This document shows positions 27,736 through 36,274 of a DNA stretch of 64,000 nucleotides, in pieces (positions within the stretch are counted from its first letter, which is position 1; the number at the start of each line of letters is the position of its first letter). Made by a program: the position numbers and the translations under genes. Under the pieces are notes generated by a model, which saw only the letters and a program-made list of their open reading frames with translations, ran no database searches and was not told the DNA's origin. Location: contig JANQSI010000013.1 in the NCBI GenBank assembly GCA_028284125.1, positions 326,058 to 390,057 on the forward strand, read 5' to 3'. Source of the stretch: Cyclobacteriaceae bacterium. Lineage in GTDB: Bacteria > Bacteroidota > Bacteroidia > Cytophagales > Cyclobacteriaceae.

Positions 27736-27897
27736 ATGCGATTTTTCAAACAGAAAACCAAGATGGAAAAGCTGCAGAGTCGATACGAGAAACTTCTTAA
27801 AGAATCGTATGAGCTTTCTAAAGTAAATCGAAGCAAAAGCGATGCAAAATTGGCTGAGGCAGATCAGTTGATTAAAGAGATGGAAGCGCTTGTTTAG
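27736..27897 (+). CDS. Small coiled-coil protein, Lacal_2735-like
   Basis: 53 residues: MRFFKQKTKMEKLQSRYEKL, LKESYELSKVNRSKSDAKLA, EADQLIKEMEALV. The pattern (basic start, EKLxxxYEKLLKE, then NRSKSDAKLAEAD) matches Lacal_2735-like proteins, small Bacteroidota proteins of unknown role. It lies 23 nt before the DUF2805 gene and appears to lead the photolyase operon. Confidence 0.75.
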   Translation: MRFFKQKTKMEKLQSRYEKLLKESYELSKVNRSKSDAKLAEADQLIKEMEALV

Positions 27898-27920
27898 CTT
27901 CAAATTCATTAGCTATCATT

Positions 27921-28196
27921 ATGGATCTGACTAAGCCCGATGTAGACCGAATCATCGAAATGGCCTGGGAAGATCGAACTCCTTTTGAAGCGATTAAGTA
28001 TCAATTTGGCCTGAGCGAAAGCGAAGTAATCACTTTGATGCGTCATGAATTGAAACGCTCAACTTTTAACAGATGGCGCAAGCGAGTAAACCAAAAAATC
28101 AGTCTCAAACATTTGGCAAAACGGAATCCTGAAATTGATCGGTTCAAAAGCTATCGTCAAAAGTCCATATCACATAACAGAATATCCAAACGGTGA
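27921..28196 (+). CDS. DUF2805 / TIGR03643 family protein
   Basis: 91 residues, basic. The core MDLTKPDVDRIIEMAWEDRT, then PFEAIKYQFGLSESEVITLM, matches TIGR03643/DUF2805, a helix-turn-helix-like family that, from memory, is often next to photolyase genes. It ends in a basic helix (RNPEIDRFKSYRQKS). The role is unknown, but DNA binding is plausible. The stop overlaps the next gene's start by one base (TGATG). Confidence 0.82.
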   Translation: MDLTKPDVDRIIEMAWEDRTPFEAIKYQFGLSESEVITLMRHELKRSTFNRWRKRVNQKISLKHLAKRNPEIDRFKSYRQKSISHNRISKR

Positions 28197-29293
28197 TGTT
28201 CGAAACCAACTATGAGCTAATCAAGGCTCAATTAGATGCAATCGATCCGATTGATTACGGTCGAACGAGAAACTATCTGGACGGCAGTGTTACCCGATTG
28301 TCTCCTTACATTTCCAGAGGAGTAATATCGACGAAAATGGTCATGCAGCATGTGCTTGATCAAGGACACTCCCTTTTCCAAATAGAAAAGTTTCTCCAGG
28401 AGCTGGCATGGAGAGATTATTGGCAGCAAATCTGGATTGAAAAAGGAGACTTAATCAATGATGACCTGAAACAGACTCAGCCTGATTATGAACACTTTGA
28501 AATGCCCCGTTCGATCATTGATGCCACAACTGGCGTTCAGGCAATTGATCAAGCCATCAATCAGTTTTATATCGACGGCTATCTGCATAATCATGTTCGA
28601 ATGTACATTGCCGCGATTGCTTGCAACATGGGAAAGAGTCATTGGAAGACTCCCGCGAGGTGGATGTATTATCACTTGTTAGATGGTGATTGGGCCAGCA
28701 ACGCACTCAGTTGGCAATGGGTAGCCGGATCTAACTCCAACAAAAAATACTGGGCCAACCAAGACAATATCAACAAGTATTGTTACAGTGCACAACGAGG
28801 TACTTTTCTGGATGTGGAATACGAAGCATTTGACAAGATGTCGATTCCGATCGAATTATCCTCAACTTCTGATTTTGTACTTAAAACCAAGCTTCAAGCG
28901 AAGGAAAAAGTAGTTATCGAAAGCAACAAACCGCTACTCGTATATAACTACTACAACCTCGATCCAAATTGGCACAAAGAACTTGACGCTAATCGAGTTC
29001 TCTTACTTGAACCATCGATTTTCAAAAAGTATCCTATATCTCCAAATGCAATCGATTTCATGATGGGGCTTTCTGGCAACATTCCTGGAATACAGATCTA
29101 TGTTGGAGAATTCCAAGAGTTGAAAAAGGAGATAGAAGCCGAGGAAATTATTTTCAAGGAGCACCCACTTAATTTCAATTACGAGGGAATTGAAGAGCCC
29201 AGAGATTGGATGTTTTCAGTGAAAGGATACTATCCGTCTTTTTTCGGTTTCTGGAAAAAATGTAAAAAAGAACTCAAGCAGCTTGACCAGTGA
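28196..29293 (+). CDS. Photolyase/cryptochrome FAD-domain protein without antenna domain
   Basis: 365 residues from ATG at 28196 (a GTG one codon earlier is possible). It contains only the helical FAD-binding domain ([67 protein letters not shown]). The ~200-residue N-terminal alpha/beta antenna domain is absent. A C-terminal ~110-residue extension lacks a recognised fold. The classical FNP motif is replaced by NQDNINKY. It may repair or bind DNA, or act as a photoreceptor with FAD alone. It overlaps the next gene by 11 nt. Confidence 0.85.
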   Translation: MFETNYELIKAQLDAIDPIDYGRTRNYLDGSVTRLSPYISRGVISTKMVMQHVLDQGHSLFQIEKFLQELAWRDYWQQIWIEKGDLINDDLKQTQPDYEHFEMPRSIIDATTGVQAIDQAINQFYIDGYLHNHVRMYIAAIACNMGKSHWKTPARWMYYHLLDGDWASNALSWQWVAGSNSNKKYWANQDNINKYCYSAQRGTFLDVEYEAFDKMSIPIELSSTSDFVLKTKLQAKEKVVIESNKPLLVYNYYNLDPNWHKELDANRVLLLEPSIFKKYPISPNAIDFMMGLSGNIPGIQIYVGEFQELKKEIEAEEIIFKEHPLNFNYEGIEEPRDWMFSVKGYYPSFFGFWKKCKKELKQLDQ

Positions 29294-30740
29294 TCCTATA
29301 AATATCGTTTGGCTGAAGCGTGACATTCGCTCTCAAAACCATGCACCACTAAAGATCGCAGAAAATGAAGGAATCCCTTATCTGGTCATTTACATATTTG
29401 ATGATGCATTGATCAACCATCCGGAGACATCAACAAGGCATCTCCAGTTTGTCTACCATTCAATCCTTGATTTGAATCAAACATGGACTCATCAGCGTCG
29501 AAAAGTGGAGCTATTTTATGGAAGTTCAGCTGAGGTCTTCAATTACTTGCTACAAACTTATGATGTGAAAAAAGTCTTTTCTTATGCGGAGACTGGCGTT
29601 AAGCTTAGTTGGAAACGCGACAAAGAAGTCGCAAGAAGACTAAGTGGCAGTGGAGTTCAGTGGCAAGAGTTTCCAAGAGATGGAGTTGTGCGAGGCATCA
29701 CTAACCGAAAAGGTTGGGACAAGCGCTGGTACGTGACCATGAGTGAACCTTTAATTCAGAATGCCTATTCAGACAATAAGCTGAAACCTTCAAACTATCT
29801 GTTCCAATTACCTTCGGAGTTTAAGCAATCCTTAGAAACTTACCCATCTGATTTTCAACCAGCTGGAGAAACGAGTGCCTGGAAATACTTGCATTCATTT
29901 GTTGAGGAGCGTGGATTTCGATATCACTCACTGATCTCAAAACCAGCTGAAAGCCGAACTTCTTGTTCGAGGATTTCTCCTTTTTTAGCTTGGGGCAACC
30001 TCAGCATCCAGCAAGCCTATCAATACGTAAGGAATCACCCAAATCTTCAAACAAATAAACGGGCATTTCAAGGAATGCTTACAAGCTTGAAATGGCATTG
30101 CCACTTCATTCAAAAACTTGAAGTAGAGTGTGAATACGAGACAAAGTGCATCAATCGCGGATACGAGTCGATGGAAAGAAGCAACAATCCAGAACATCTG
30201 AAAGCCTGGGAAGAAGGAAAAACGGGATTTCCATTAGTTGATGCATGTATGCGGGCCGTTGTTGGAACTGGCTGGATTAATTTCAGGATGCGAGCCATGT
30301 TGGTTTCGTTTCTGTGCCATCATTTAGATCATGATTGGAGAAATGGAGTTTATCATCTTGCCAACCAGTTTCTCGATTATGAGCCTGGAATTCATTATCC
30401 CCAATTTCAAATGCAAGCAGGTACTACTGGGATAAACACCGTAAGGATTTACAATCCAGTTAAACAATCAAAGGATCACGATCCGGAAGGAAACTTTATT
30501 AAACAATGGGTTCCTGAGTTAAGGAATGTTTCTAAAAACCATATTCACGAACCTTGGAATATGACTGAACTAGAACAACAATTTTGTGGCGTAACTATTG
30601 GGAAAGACTATCCCTTTCCAATTGTAGATCTGGCTGAAAGTGGTAGAAAAGCAAGAACGAAAATCTGGGGACATAGAGGTCGTGCTGAAGTTAGAAAAGA
30701 AAGTCAACGAATATTAAAAACTCATACACGCAGAGGATAA
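29283..30740 (+). CDS. Cryptochrome/photolyase family protein, full length
   Basis: 485 residues from TTG at 29283, the only start that keeps the first strand ([18 protein letters not shown]). The N-terminal antenna domain (~1-130) is present. The FAD domain shows [35 protein letters not shown] and [14 protein letters not shown]. Where classical photolyases have D-x-LASN...WQW-AG, this protein has [17 protein letters not shown] followed by [12 protein letters not shown]. That points to a less studied cryptochrome-like clade. Light-driven repair or signalling is inferred. It overlaps its upstream neighbour and touches the next gene by one base. Confidence 0.88.
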   Translation: MTSDPINIVWLKRDIRSQNHAPLKIAENEGIPYLVIYIFDDALINHPETSTRHLQFVYHSILDLNQTWTHQRRKVELFYGSSAEVFNYLLQTYDVKKVFSYAETGVKLSWKRDKEVARRLSGSGVQWQEFPRDGVVRGITNRKGWDKRWYVTMSEPLIQNAYSDNKLKPSNYLFQLPSEFKQSLETYPSDFQPAGETSAWKYLHSFVEERGFRYHSLISKPAESRTSCSRISPFLAWGNLSIQQAYQYVRNHPNLQTNKRAFQGMLTSLKWHCHFIQKLEVECEYETKCINRGYESMERSNNPEHLKAWEEGKTGFPLVDACMRAVVGTGWINFRMRAMLVSFLCHHLDHDWRNGVYHLANQFLDYEPGIHYPQFQMQAGTTGINTVRIYNPVKQSKDHDPEGNFIKQWVPELRNVSKNHIHEPWNMTELEQQFCGVTIGKDYPFPIVDLAESGRKARTKIWGHRGRAEVRKESQRILKTHTRRG

Positions 30741-31372
30741 TGTATTTATCAAAATCAGATATAGAGCAAACAGAGCGAATTAAGCGCTTGAATATCATCA
30801 ACGCCGTAACTGGCATCAAACCAGCAAACCTAATAGGAACTAGATCAGAAGATGGTGAGGCTAATGTGGCGATCTTTAGTAGCGTTGTACACTTGGGAAG
30901 TGATCCAGCGTTACTAGGATTTGTGTTGAGGCCTCAGCATGAAAAACCACGAGATACTTACATTAACATCAAATCTTCAGGTGCTTACACGATCAACCAC
31001 GTTCCGATAAGTCTGATTGAAAATGCGCATTTTACCTCCGCTAAATTTCCAAAAAAGATTTCCGAGTTTGAACGTTGTGGTTTTACAGAAGAATACCTTT
31101 TTGACTTTCATGCTCCCTTTGTTAAAGAGAGCTATCTGAAAATTGGCCTGGAGCTGGTTGAAGAGATTCCCATTTCCTCAAATCGAACCATCATGATGAT
31201 TGGACAAATCGTGCATCTAGAATTTCCAGATGAGGTAATGGGTGAGCACGGACATCTCGATCTCGAGAAACTAGAAACAGCGGGCATATCAGGAGTGGAT
31301 AGCTACTACCAACTCAGGAAGAAAGATCAGTTTCCTTATGCTCATGTAAAAGACGTTCCGGATTTCAAATGA
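30740..31372 (+). CDS. Flavin reductase family protein
   Basis: 210 residues of the split-barrel flavin reductase fold. Typical segments are ANLIGTRSEDGEANVAIFSS (~26-45), RPQHEKPRDTYINIKSSGAYTINHV (~74-98) and the HxTSAKFPKK region. It would bind FMN or FAD with NAD(P)H. In this operon it could supply reduced flavin to the photolyase-type proteins; this is inference. The start overlaps the upstream stop as TAATG, and the stop overlaps the next start as ATGA. Confidence 0.85.
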   Translation: MYLSKSDIEQTERIKRLNIINAVTGIKPANLIGTRSEDGEANVAIFSSVVHLGSDPALLGFVLRPQHEKPRDTYINIKSSGAYTINHVPISLIENAHFTSAKFPKKISEFERCGFTEEYLFDFHAPFVKESYLKIGLELVEEIPISSNRTIMMIGQIVHLEFPDEVMGEHGHLDLEKLETAGISGVDSYYQLRKKDQFPYAHVKDVPDFK

Positions 31373-31512
31373 AAAAGCAGAATATTCCATCCAAAATTTG
31401 CGTGGTTTGTGGACGGCCTTTTGATTGGAGAAAGAAATGGGAGCAAGCTTGGGACGAGGTAAAGTATTGCAGTGAGAGGTGTCGCCGAAACAGAAATAAA
31501 ATGGTGAATTAA
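31369..31512 (+). CDS. DUF2256 small zinc-ribbon-like protein
   Basis: 47 residues: MKKQNIPSKICVVCGRPFDW, RKKWEQAWDEVKYCSERCRR, NRNKMVN. The CxxC...CxxxC cysteines and the GRPFxWRKKWxxxWDxVKYCS signature are those of DUF2256, found next to photolyases and cryptochromes in many bacteria. It probably binds zinc. Translation is coupled to the flavin reductase gene; the next gene begins 4 nt later. Confidence 0.9.
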   Translation: MKKQNIPSKICVVCGRPFDWRKKWEQAWDEVKYCSERCRRNRNKMVN

Positions 31513-31516
31513 CAGC

Positions 31517-32983
31517 ATGGAAGTTTCTCTCATTTTTCCGCACCAACTTTTTGAAGATCATCCGTCAATCGGTGATGGACGAATGGTTTATCTAATTGAA
31601 GAATTCTTATTTTTCAATCAATACAAATTCCATAAACAAAAGTTGGCTTTTCATCGAGCTTCTATGAAATCCTATGCCCATTATCTCAATACAAAAGGAT
31701 TTGAGATTAAATACATCGAGTCAACTGATGAAAGATCAGATATCAGGAAGTTGGTTGAAAGTTTAAATGTCGCTAAAGTTCATTTCATAGATCCAGTTGA
31801 TAACTACCTGGAAAGAAGATTGAAGAATAGTTGCAGGAAGAATGGGATCGACCTGCATGAGTATGAGTCCCCAGCTTTTCTGAATTCCAGAAAGGAGCTT
31901 TATACTTTTTTCAAAGCTGATAAAAAGAAATTCTTCCAAACAGACTTTTACAAACAGCAACGAAAGGTCAGAAGTATTCTCCTGGATGATACAGATCAGC
32001 CTGTAGGAGGAAAATGGACATTTGACGCAGAGAATAGGAAAAAATATCCCGCCAAAAAGTCTCCGCCAACCATCACTTACCCCAAGGCAAGCAAGTTTTA
32101 CGAAGAGGCAACAGAATACATAGAACTCCACTTTGCCAAAAACCTCGGAGCTTTATCCGATGAACAATTATATCCGATAGATTTCGATTCAAGCAGGTCA
32201 TGGCTTCAGCAATTTTTATCCATTCGATTTGCTGAGTTTGGAGACTATGAGGATGCTATTGTTTCAACTGAAAGTATTCTTAATCACAGTGTACTCTCAC
32301 CTCTCCTCAATGTTGGGCTTCTGACTCCCAATTATGTGGTTAAGGAAATCCTGAATCATGCTGATGAGTACAACATAGCAATCAACAATACGGAAGGTAT
32401 CATTCGACAAATCATCGGGTGGCGAGAGTTCATCCGCGGCGTTTATGAGGTTAAGGGTTCGTACGAACGAAATCGAAACTATTGGAATTTTAATCGCAAG
32501 ATTCCGGAATCCTTTTACGATGGAACCACGGGTATCGAACCTGTCGATATGACGATCAAAAAACTATTGAAGACTGGTTACAACCATCACATCGAACGGC
32601 TCATGGTTCTGGGCAACTTTATGTTGCTCTGTGAATTTGACCCAAATGAAGTGTACCGATGGTTCATGGAAATGTATATAGATGCCTATGACTGGGTGAT
32701 GGTTCCGAATGTATACGGAATGAGTCAATTTGCTGACGGTGGTCTTATGTCAACCAAACCTTATATCAGCGGAAGCAATTACCTCCACAAAATGAGTGAT
32801 TTTAAGAAAGGAAAATGGCAATCTATCTGGGATGGTTTGTTTTGGCGGTTTATGCATGTACACCGTGATTTCTTTTTATCCAATCCCCGCCTTGGAATGC
32901 TTATTCGCACATTTGACAAAATGAGTCCAGAAAAAAGAAACGCACACTTGAAAATAGCTGAAGACTACTTATCCGATCTCTAA
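31517..32983 (+). CDS. Photolyase of the prokaryotic (6-4)/FeS-BCP family, lacking cluster cysteines
   Basis: 488 residues. The opening (MEVSLIFPHQLFEDHP), the middle (IIGWREFIRGVY) and the C-terminal block (YDWVMVPNVYGMSQFADGG, STKPYISGSNYLHKMSD) place it with bacterial (6-4) photolyases such as PhrB and CryB. In those proteins four Cys hold a [4Fe-4S] cluster. Here the cluster loop after KMSD reads FKKGKWQSIWDGLFW, with no Cys, and the earlier Cys position is VDMTIKKLL. Only two Cys remain, at unrelated places. It probably repairs (6-4) photoproducts with FAD. It ends the seven-gene operon. Confidence 0.9.
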   Translation: MEVSLIFPHQLFEDHPSIGDGRMVYLIEEFLFFNQYKFHKQKLAFHRASMKSYAHYLNTKGFEIKYIESTDERSDIRKLVESLNVAKVHFIDPVDNYLERRLKNSCRKNGIDLHEYESPAFLNSRKELYTFFKADKKKFFQTDFYKQQRKVRSILLDDTDQPVGGKWTFDAENRKKYPAKKSPPTITYPKASKFYEEATEYIELHFAKNLGALSDEQLYPIDFDSSRSWLQQFLSIRFAEFGDYEDAIVSTESILNHSVLSPLLNVGLLTPNYVVKEILNHADEYNIAINNTEGIIRQIIGWREFIRGVYEVKGSYERNRNYWNFNRKIPESFYDGTTGIEPVDMTIKKLLKTGYNHHIERLMVLGNFMLLCEFDPNEVYRWFMEMYIDAYDWVMVPNVYGMSQFADGGLMSTKPYISGSNYLHKMSDFKKGKWQSIWDGLFWRFMHVHRDFFLSNPRLGMLIRTFDKMSPEKRNAHLKIAEDYLSDL

Positions 32984-32996
32984 GAAAGTCTGAGGT

Positions 32997-33365
32997 TTAC
33001 TTCCTTGCACTCAGCGCCCACAATAGCAGCAAAGGGTGAATCACGATCAACCGCAACCAGCCCACCCACTCTGGTACACACAGACCTCCATCGACACAGC
33101 TTCCTATTTGAATGAAGTAAACATGTGACGGAATAAAAGCTAACAGCATTGCGAAGATTCCGAGAGCAGCGACTTTTCTTGTCTTGGTAATGAACAAACC
33201 CACACCAAGCAATATTTCAGCTACGCCTGAGAGATAGTTGATTAGAACAAAATTTCCAATGGCATGGGGTATCAGATCTAGATAGAAATCGGGATCAATA
33301 AAGTGATTGACTCCTGCGATCAAGTAAAAGCCGCCTTGGATCCGCGTACTGATCTTTCTTTTCAT
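32997..33365 (-). CDS. Small MauE/DoxX-like membrane protein
   Basis: 122 residues from ATG at 33365, which overlaps the upstream stop as ATGA; a longer start would run into the upstream gene. Four predicted membrane helices with an N-terminal TRIQGGFYLIAGVNHFIDPDFY motif typical of DoxX/MauE-like proteins, and a Cys-containing loop (GSCVDGGLCVPEW). Similar proteins are called DoxX family. Function unknown, redox-linked by analogy. Confidence 0.75.
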   Translation of the reverse strand: MKRKISTRIQGGFYLIAGVNHFIDPDFYLDLIPHAIGNFVLINYLSGVAEILLGVGLFITKTRKVAALGIFAMLLAFIPSHVYFIQIGSCVDGGLCVPEWVGWLRLIVIHPLLLLWALSARK

Positions 33366-33763
33366 ATGAGTTGAAGATTTCCTGATCGACGAGCTTCCCG
33401 AAGAATGAGAATAAATGGTACCCACCAAATGAAATCATTTGTGATCAGTGTATAGAAAAAAGCAAAAGGAACCTTATCGGTTAGGTAGTTCATCAAGAAT
33501 CCTAGCGGTCCAAATATTTTACCAAGAAATCCTACAGCCACAATTGGCCAGTGTACAACTGGATTTTGAGCTGCCCACCAATAACCAAGTCCGTAGACAC
33601 CTATCACCATTCCCATTCCCTGCCAGATCATGATTTGAGTGGGGATTTCCATTCCTGTCAACTGGAAAAAATGATTTGGAAAAAGAACGACCCAAGCTCC
33701 CCACAATACATTGTAGATGCCGGCGATTCTAAGCGTCAAGGACATGGAATTTCTACTCATCAA
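33362..33763 (-). CDS. Small four-helix membrane protein
   Basis: 133 residues, with four membrane helices (~8-30, 42-62, 70-90, 97-120). Trp-rich, for example YNVLWGAWVVLFPNHFF and NDFIWWVPFILIL. No family name can be assigned with confidence. It is coupled to the MauE/DoxX-like gene by an ATGA overlap. It lies divergent to the hydrolase gene, with a 51-nt gap. Confidence 0.7.
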   Translation of the reverse strand: MMSRNSMSLTLRIAGIYNVLWGAWVVLFPNHFFQLTGMEIPTQIMIWQGMGMVIGVYGLGYWWAAQNPVVHWPIVAVGFLGKIFGPLGFLMNYLTDKVPFAFFYTLITNDFIWWVPFILILREARRSGNLQLI

Positions 33764-33814
33764 AATGATTATTTCTCATCATAACACTTTAAGCCTACAA
33801 TTGTTAAATGATCA

Positions 33815-34603
33815 ATGAATTCGATCTTAAATTTCAAAACTCATATTTTATCTCAAGACGCTGAGTGGCTTGTTTTCATCCATGGTGCAGGGGGAAGCAT
33901 CAGCACCTGGAAGCGTCAAGAATTATATTTCTCCCGATACTTCAACATTCTCATGATTGACCTAAGAGATCATGGAAACTCCAAAAATATTTATCCTGAA
34001 CATGAAAGCTACAAGTTTGAAATCATATCTAGTGACCTAAAGAAGGTTATTGATCACCATCAGATTCAAAGTGCACACTTCGTGACGCTATCTTTTGGTA
34101 GTGTCTTGATGCAAGATTTTGCCTCTCGTTATCCTGGTTATATTGAAAAATTGGTTTTTATCGGGGCTGTCTTTAATGGTGATCTCGCATTGAAGGTTTT
34201 TGTGCGTTTGGCTAAATTTTTAAATCTCTTTCTGAGCTATCCGACCATGTACAGGCTGTTTTCCTTCATTTTAATGCCAAGAAGAGAAAATCAATTCGCG
34301 CGAAGACTATATCGATCTCAAGCTAAAAAAATTGCGCAAGATGAATATATGAAATGGTTAGGCCTGTACCGTGAGTTTTTCAAATTACTAAAACAGTTCA
34401 GCGGACAAGTATTAGACGTTCCATCATTAATTATGATGGGAGAAAATGACTATCTATTCCTTCAGAGCGCCAGAGAATTCAACAAAAGCCATAAAACAAC
34501 GGAATTGGTTGAGGTGGCGGGAGCTGGACACATTGTGAATATCGAGAAGCCTGATGCCTTCAATAGAATAACCCTTGACTTTTTAAGGTCGCATACAGAC
34601 TAA
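33815..34603 (+). CDS. Alpha/beta hydrolase
   Basis: 262 residues. The oxyanion-hole region is FIHGAGGSISTWKRQ, the nucleophile elbow is TLSFGSV (the first Gly of GxSxG replaced by Thr), the acidic residue is in MMGENDYLF and the His in GAGHIVNIEKP. No signal peptide, so a cytoplasmic esterase-type enzyme. The substrate is unknown. Its end overlaps the convergent gene by 44 nt. Confidence 0.88.
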   Translation: MNSILNFKTHILSQDAEWLVFIHGAGGSISTWKRQELYFSRYFNILMIDLRDHGNSKNIYPEHESYKFEIISSDLKKVIDHHQIQSAHFVTLSFGSVLMQDFASRYPGYIEKLVFIGAVFNGDLALKVFVRLAKFLNLFLSYPTMYRLFSFILMPRRENQFARRLYRSQAKKIAQDEYMKWLGLYREFFKLLKQFSGQVLDVPSLIMMGENDYLFLQSAREFNKSHKTTELVEVAGAGHIVNIEKPDAFNRITLDFLRSHTD

Positions 34604-34988
34604 TAAGAAAAACTAAGGACCAAAAAGCGGTTCTATACCAGTTAAGTTTAACTAATGCTTTTGCAGAATCTAACACCTGACTTCCATTAGCAATTTTTCT
34701 ATGGAGAGGAACTGCAAAGATGAAAGTGTTAACCCATGTCATGCTGATAAGTACTACTGATATTAGGCGCCACCATTCAAAATCGAAATAGATACCAAGG
34801 AAATGGAGAAGTCCTTGTCCTAGCATTAATGGCATCACAAAATAGAAGACTGCTGAAGTATATCGACCGTGCCATCTCACAAGATCTTCCTCTCGAAAAA
34901 AAGTGAAGCTTGGGTAGACGATTAATTGTGTCATCCAAATGAGGATGACGAGACCAAAATCAACGATCGTTGTTATGAAGATGAGCAT
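34560..34988 (-). CDS. Four-helix membrane protein of unknown function
   Basis: 142 residues with four membrane helices (~4-24, 48-70, 75-95, 118-138). Conserved-looking features are YPSFTFFREEDLVRWHGRYTSAVFY and VPLHRKIANGS, with a His that could bind a ligand. I do not recognise the family with certainty. It converges on and overlaps the hydrolase gene by 44 nt; base composition is like its neighbours. Confidence 0.7.
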   Translation of the reverse strand: MLIFITTIVDFGLVILIWMTQLIVYPSFTFFREEDLVRWHGRYTSAVFYFVMPLMLGQGLLHFLGIYFDFEWWRLISVVLISMTWVNTFIFAVPLHRKIANGSQVLDSAKALVKLNWYRTAFWSLVFLISLYATLKSQGLFY

Positions 34989-35034
34989 ATCTGTTAGGCC
35001 AACTTATGGATCAGGTCATTGATCACTATTCAAA

Positions 35035-35562
35035 TTATTGAGTAAACTCAATGAAGTCAATTTCCGCTTTAAAGCTTCCCTCTCGTTTGTCATTGGTTAT
35101 GAATCCGAATCTAATAATTTCAGATAGCTTGCCTTGGTCAATCGATCTGCCAGTAGGCCTGCCAATTCTATACTCCTTAAAATCTTCTAGGGAGTAAGTA
35201 ACTTCCTCCCATTTCATTTTTGTGTTGGGAAGTATCACTTTGTAATTAGGCAAATACCAGCGTTGATAATGATTCAAGACAAATCCTAAAGATTGCCCTT
35301 CACTTCTATAGCGAATTGTCACCGATGACCATTCAGTAAGATTTTTATTGAAGTAGTCGCTTCTCACTGAAGCAAACCCACCATTGTTTTCAAAGGAAAT
35401 TTCTCCTTCAAGCCGAAGAAGATTTTCTTCATAGTTCACTAAACCTATGGAACGACCCCCCATTACTCCATCATTGACAGAGATCCAGGAATTAGTTTTC
35501 CCTTGGCCGAAATCAATTAAAAGCGAGTCAGAGGTCATAAGAAACAAGATTAACCAAAGCAT
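35035..35562 (-). CDS. CIA30-like protein
   Basis: 175 residues, a beta-rich galactose-binding-like fold. WISVNDGVMGGRSIG and GFASVRSDYF match the CIA30 family (complex I intermediate-associated protein 30). The start at 35562 adds a short hydrophobic stretch (MLWLILFLMTSDS). In bacteria the role of this family is unclear. It is divergent to the fasciclin gene. Confidence 0.8.
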   Translation of the reverse strand: MLWLILFLMTSDSLLIDFGQGKTNSWISVNDGVMGGRSIGLVNYEENLLRLEGEISFENNGGFASVRSDYFNKNLTEWSSVTIRYRSEGQSLGFVLNHYQRWYLPNYKVILPNTKMKWEEVTYSLEDFKEYRIGRPTGRSIDQGKLSEIIRFGFITNDKREGSFKAEIDFIEFTQ

Positions 35563-35590
35563 TCATTTAAAATTTGATGAAAAATGCACA

Positions 35591-35672
35591 TTAAACTACG
35601 AAGCTGTTTAAAGAGAACTCTATGATTATTTTTTTGTTTTGTTTAACAAATTTAAAAAAAGATTAAACAAAA
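35591..35672. promoter_or_regulatory. GTTTAA/TTAAAC repeat cluster between CIA30-like and fasciclin genes
   Basis: The 151-bp divergent gap holds four copies of one hexamer: TTAAAC at 35591, GTTTAA at 35606, GTTTAA at 35641 and TTAAAC at 35663. The last two extend to the perfect inverted repeat TTTTGTTTAA...TTAAACAAAA (35637-35646 and 35663-35672). Between them lies a minus-strand TAAATTTG (35654-35647), which fits the -7 element. They could be regulator sites for both genes. AT-richness weakens the case. Confidence 0.4.
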
Positions 35673-35713
35673 TGAATCTTGTTCGGTTGTATTAGAAACT
35701 TAAAAAAACAGAA

Positions 35714-36202
35714 ATGAAAAAGAATGTAATTATCACACTAGGACTTGTAGTAGCAATGTTTGCTGCGAACGTAACTTATGCTCAAAAAAGTGATATTGTG
35801 ACACTTGCTGTTGGTAACGAAAACTTATCAACGCTTGTAGCTGCAGTAAAAGCAGCCGGACTTGTAGAAACATTGCAGGGAGACGGACCATTTACCGTTT
35901 TCGCACCTACTAATGAGGCATTTGCTGCATTGCCGGAAGGAACTTTGGACAATTTGCTAAAGCCAGAGAACAAAGATCAATTGACTGCAATCCTAACTTA
36001 TCATGTGGTTGGAGCAAAGGTTTTGTCTACAGACTTGAAAAATGGTCAAAAAGCTGAAACAGTTAATGGAGCGTCAATTAATGTGAAATTGGCTGGAGGA
36101 AAAGCGATGATTAATGACGCAACCGTAGCAGCTGCAGATGTAATGGCTTCTAATGGAGTTGTGCACGTGATTGACAAAGTGATTTTGCCACCAAGCAAAT
36201 AA
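35714..36202 (+). CDS. Secreted fasciclin (FAS1) domain protein
   Basis: 162 residues. The signal peptide is [25 protein letters not shown] single FAS1 domain (~28-160) shows the H1 motif [14 protein letters not shown] and the H2 motif [16 protein letters not shown]1 proteins mediate adhesion or bind small ligands. The divergent upstream gap carries GTTTAA repeats, and a terminator follows. Confidence 0.95.
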   Translation: MKKNVIITLGLVVAMFAANVTYAQKSDIVTLAVGNENLSTLVAAVKAAGLVETLQGDGPFTVFAPTNEAFAALPEGTLDNLLKPENKDQLTAILTYHVVGAKVLSTDLKNGQKAETVNGASINVKLAGGKAMINDATVAAADVMASNGVVHVIDKVILPPSK

Positions 36203-36223
36203 ATTTCATCTTACTTTTAATAG

Positions 36224-36254
36224 AAAAGTCTACTTCAAAAAGTGGACTTTTTTT
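36224..36254 (+). terminator. Intrinsic terminator after the fasciclin gene
   Basis: The stem AAAAGTCTAC/GTGGACTTTT (36224-36251, one T-G pair, loop TTCAAAAA) runs into a T-tract. It separates the fasciclin gene from the TspO-like gene. Confidence 0.85.
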
Positions 36255-36274
36255 GTGTCTGAAAAATCCATTTC

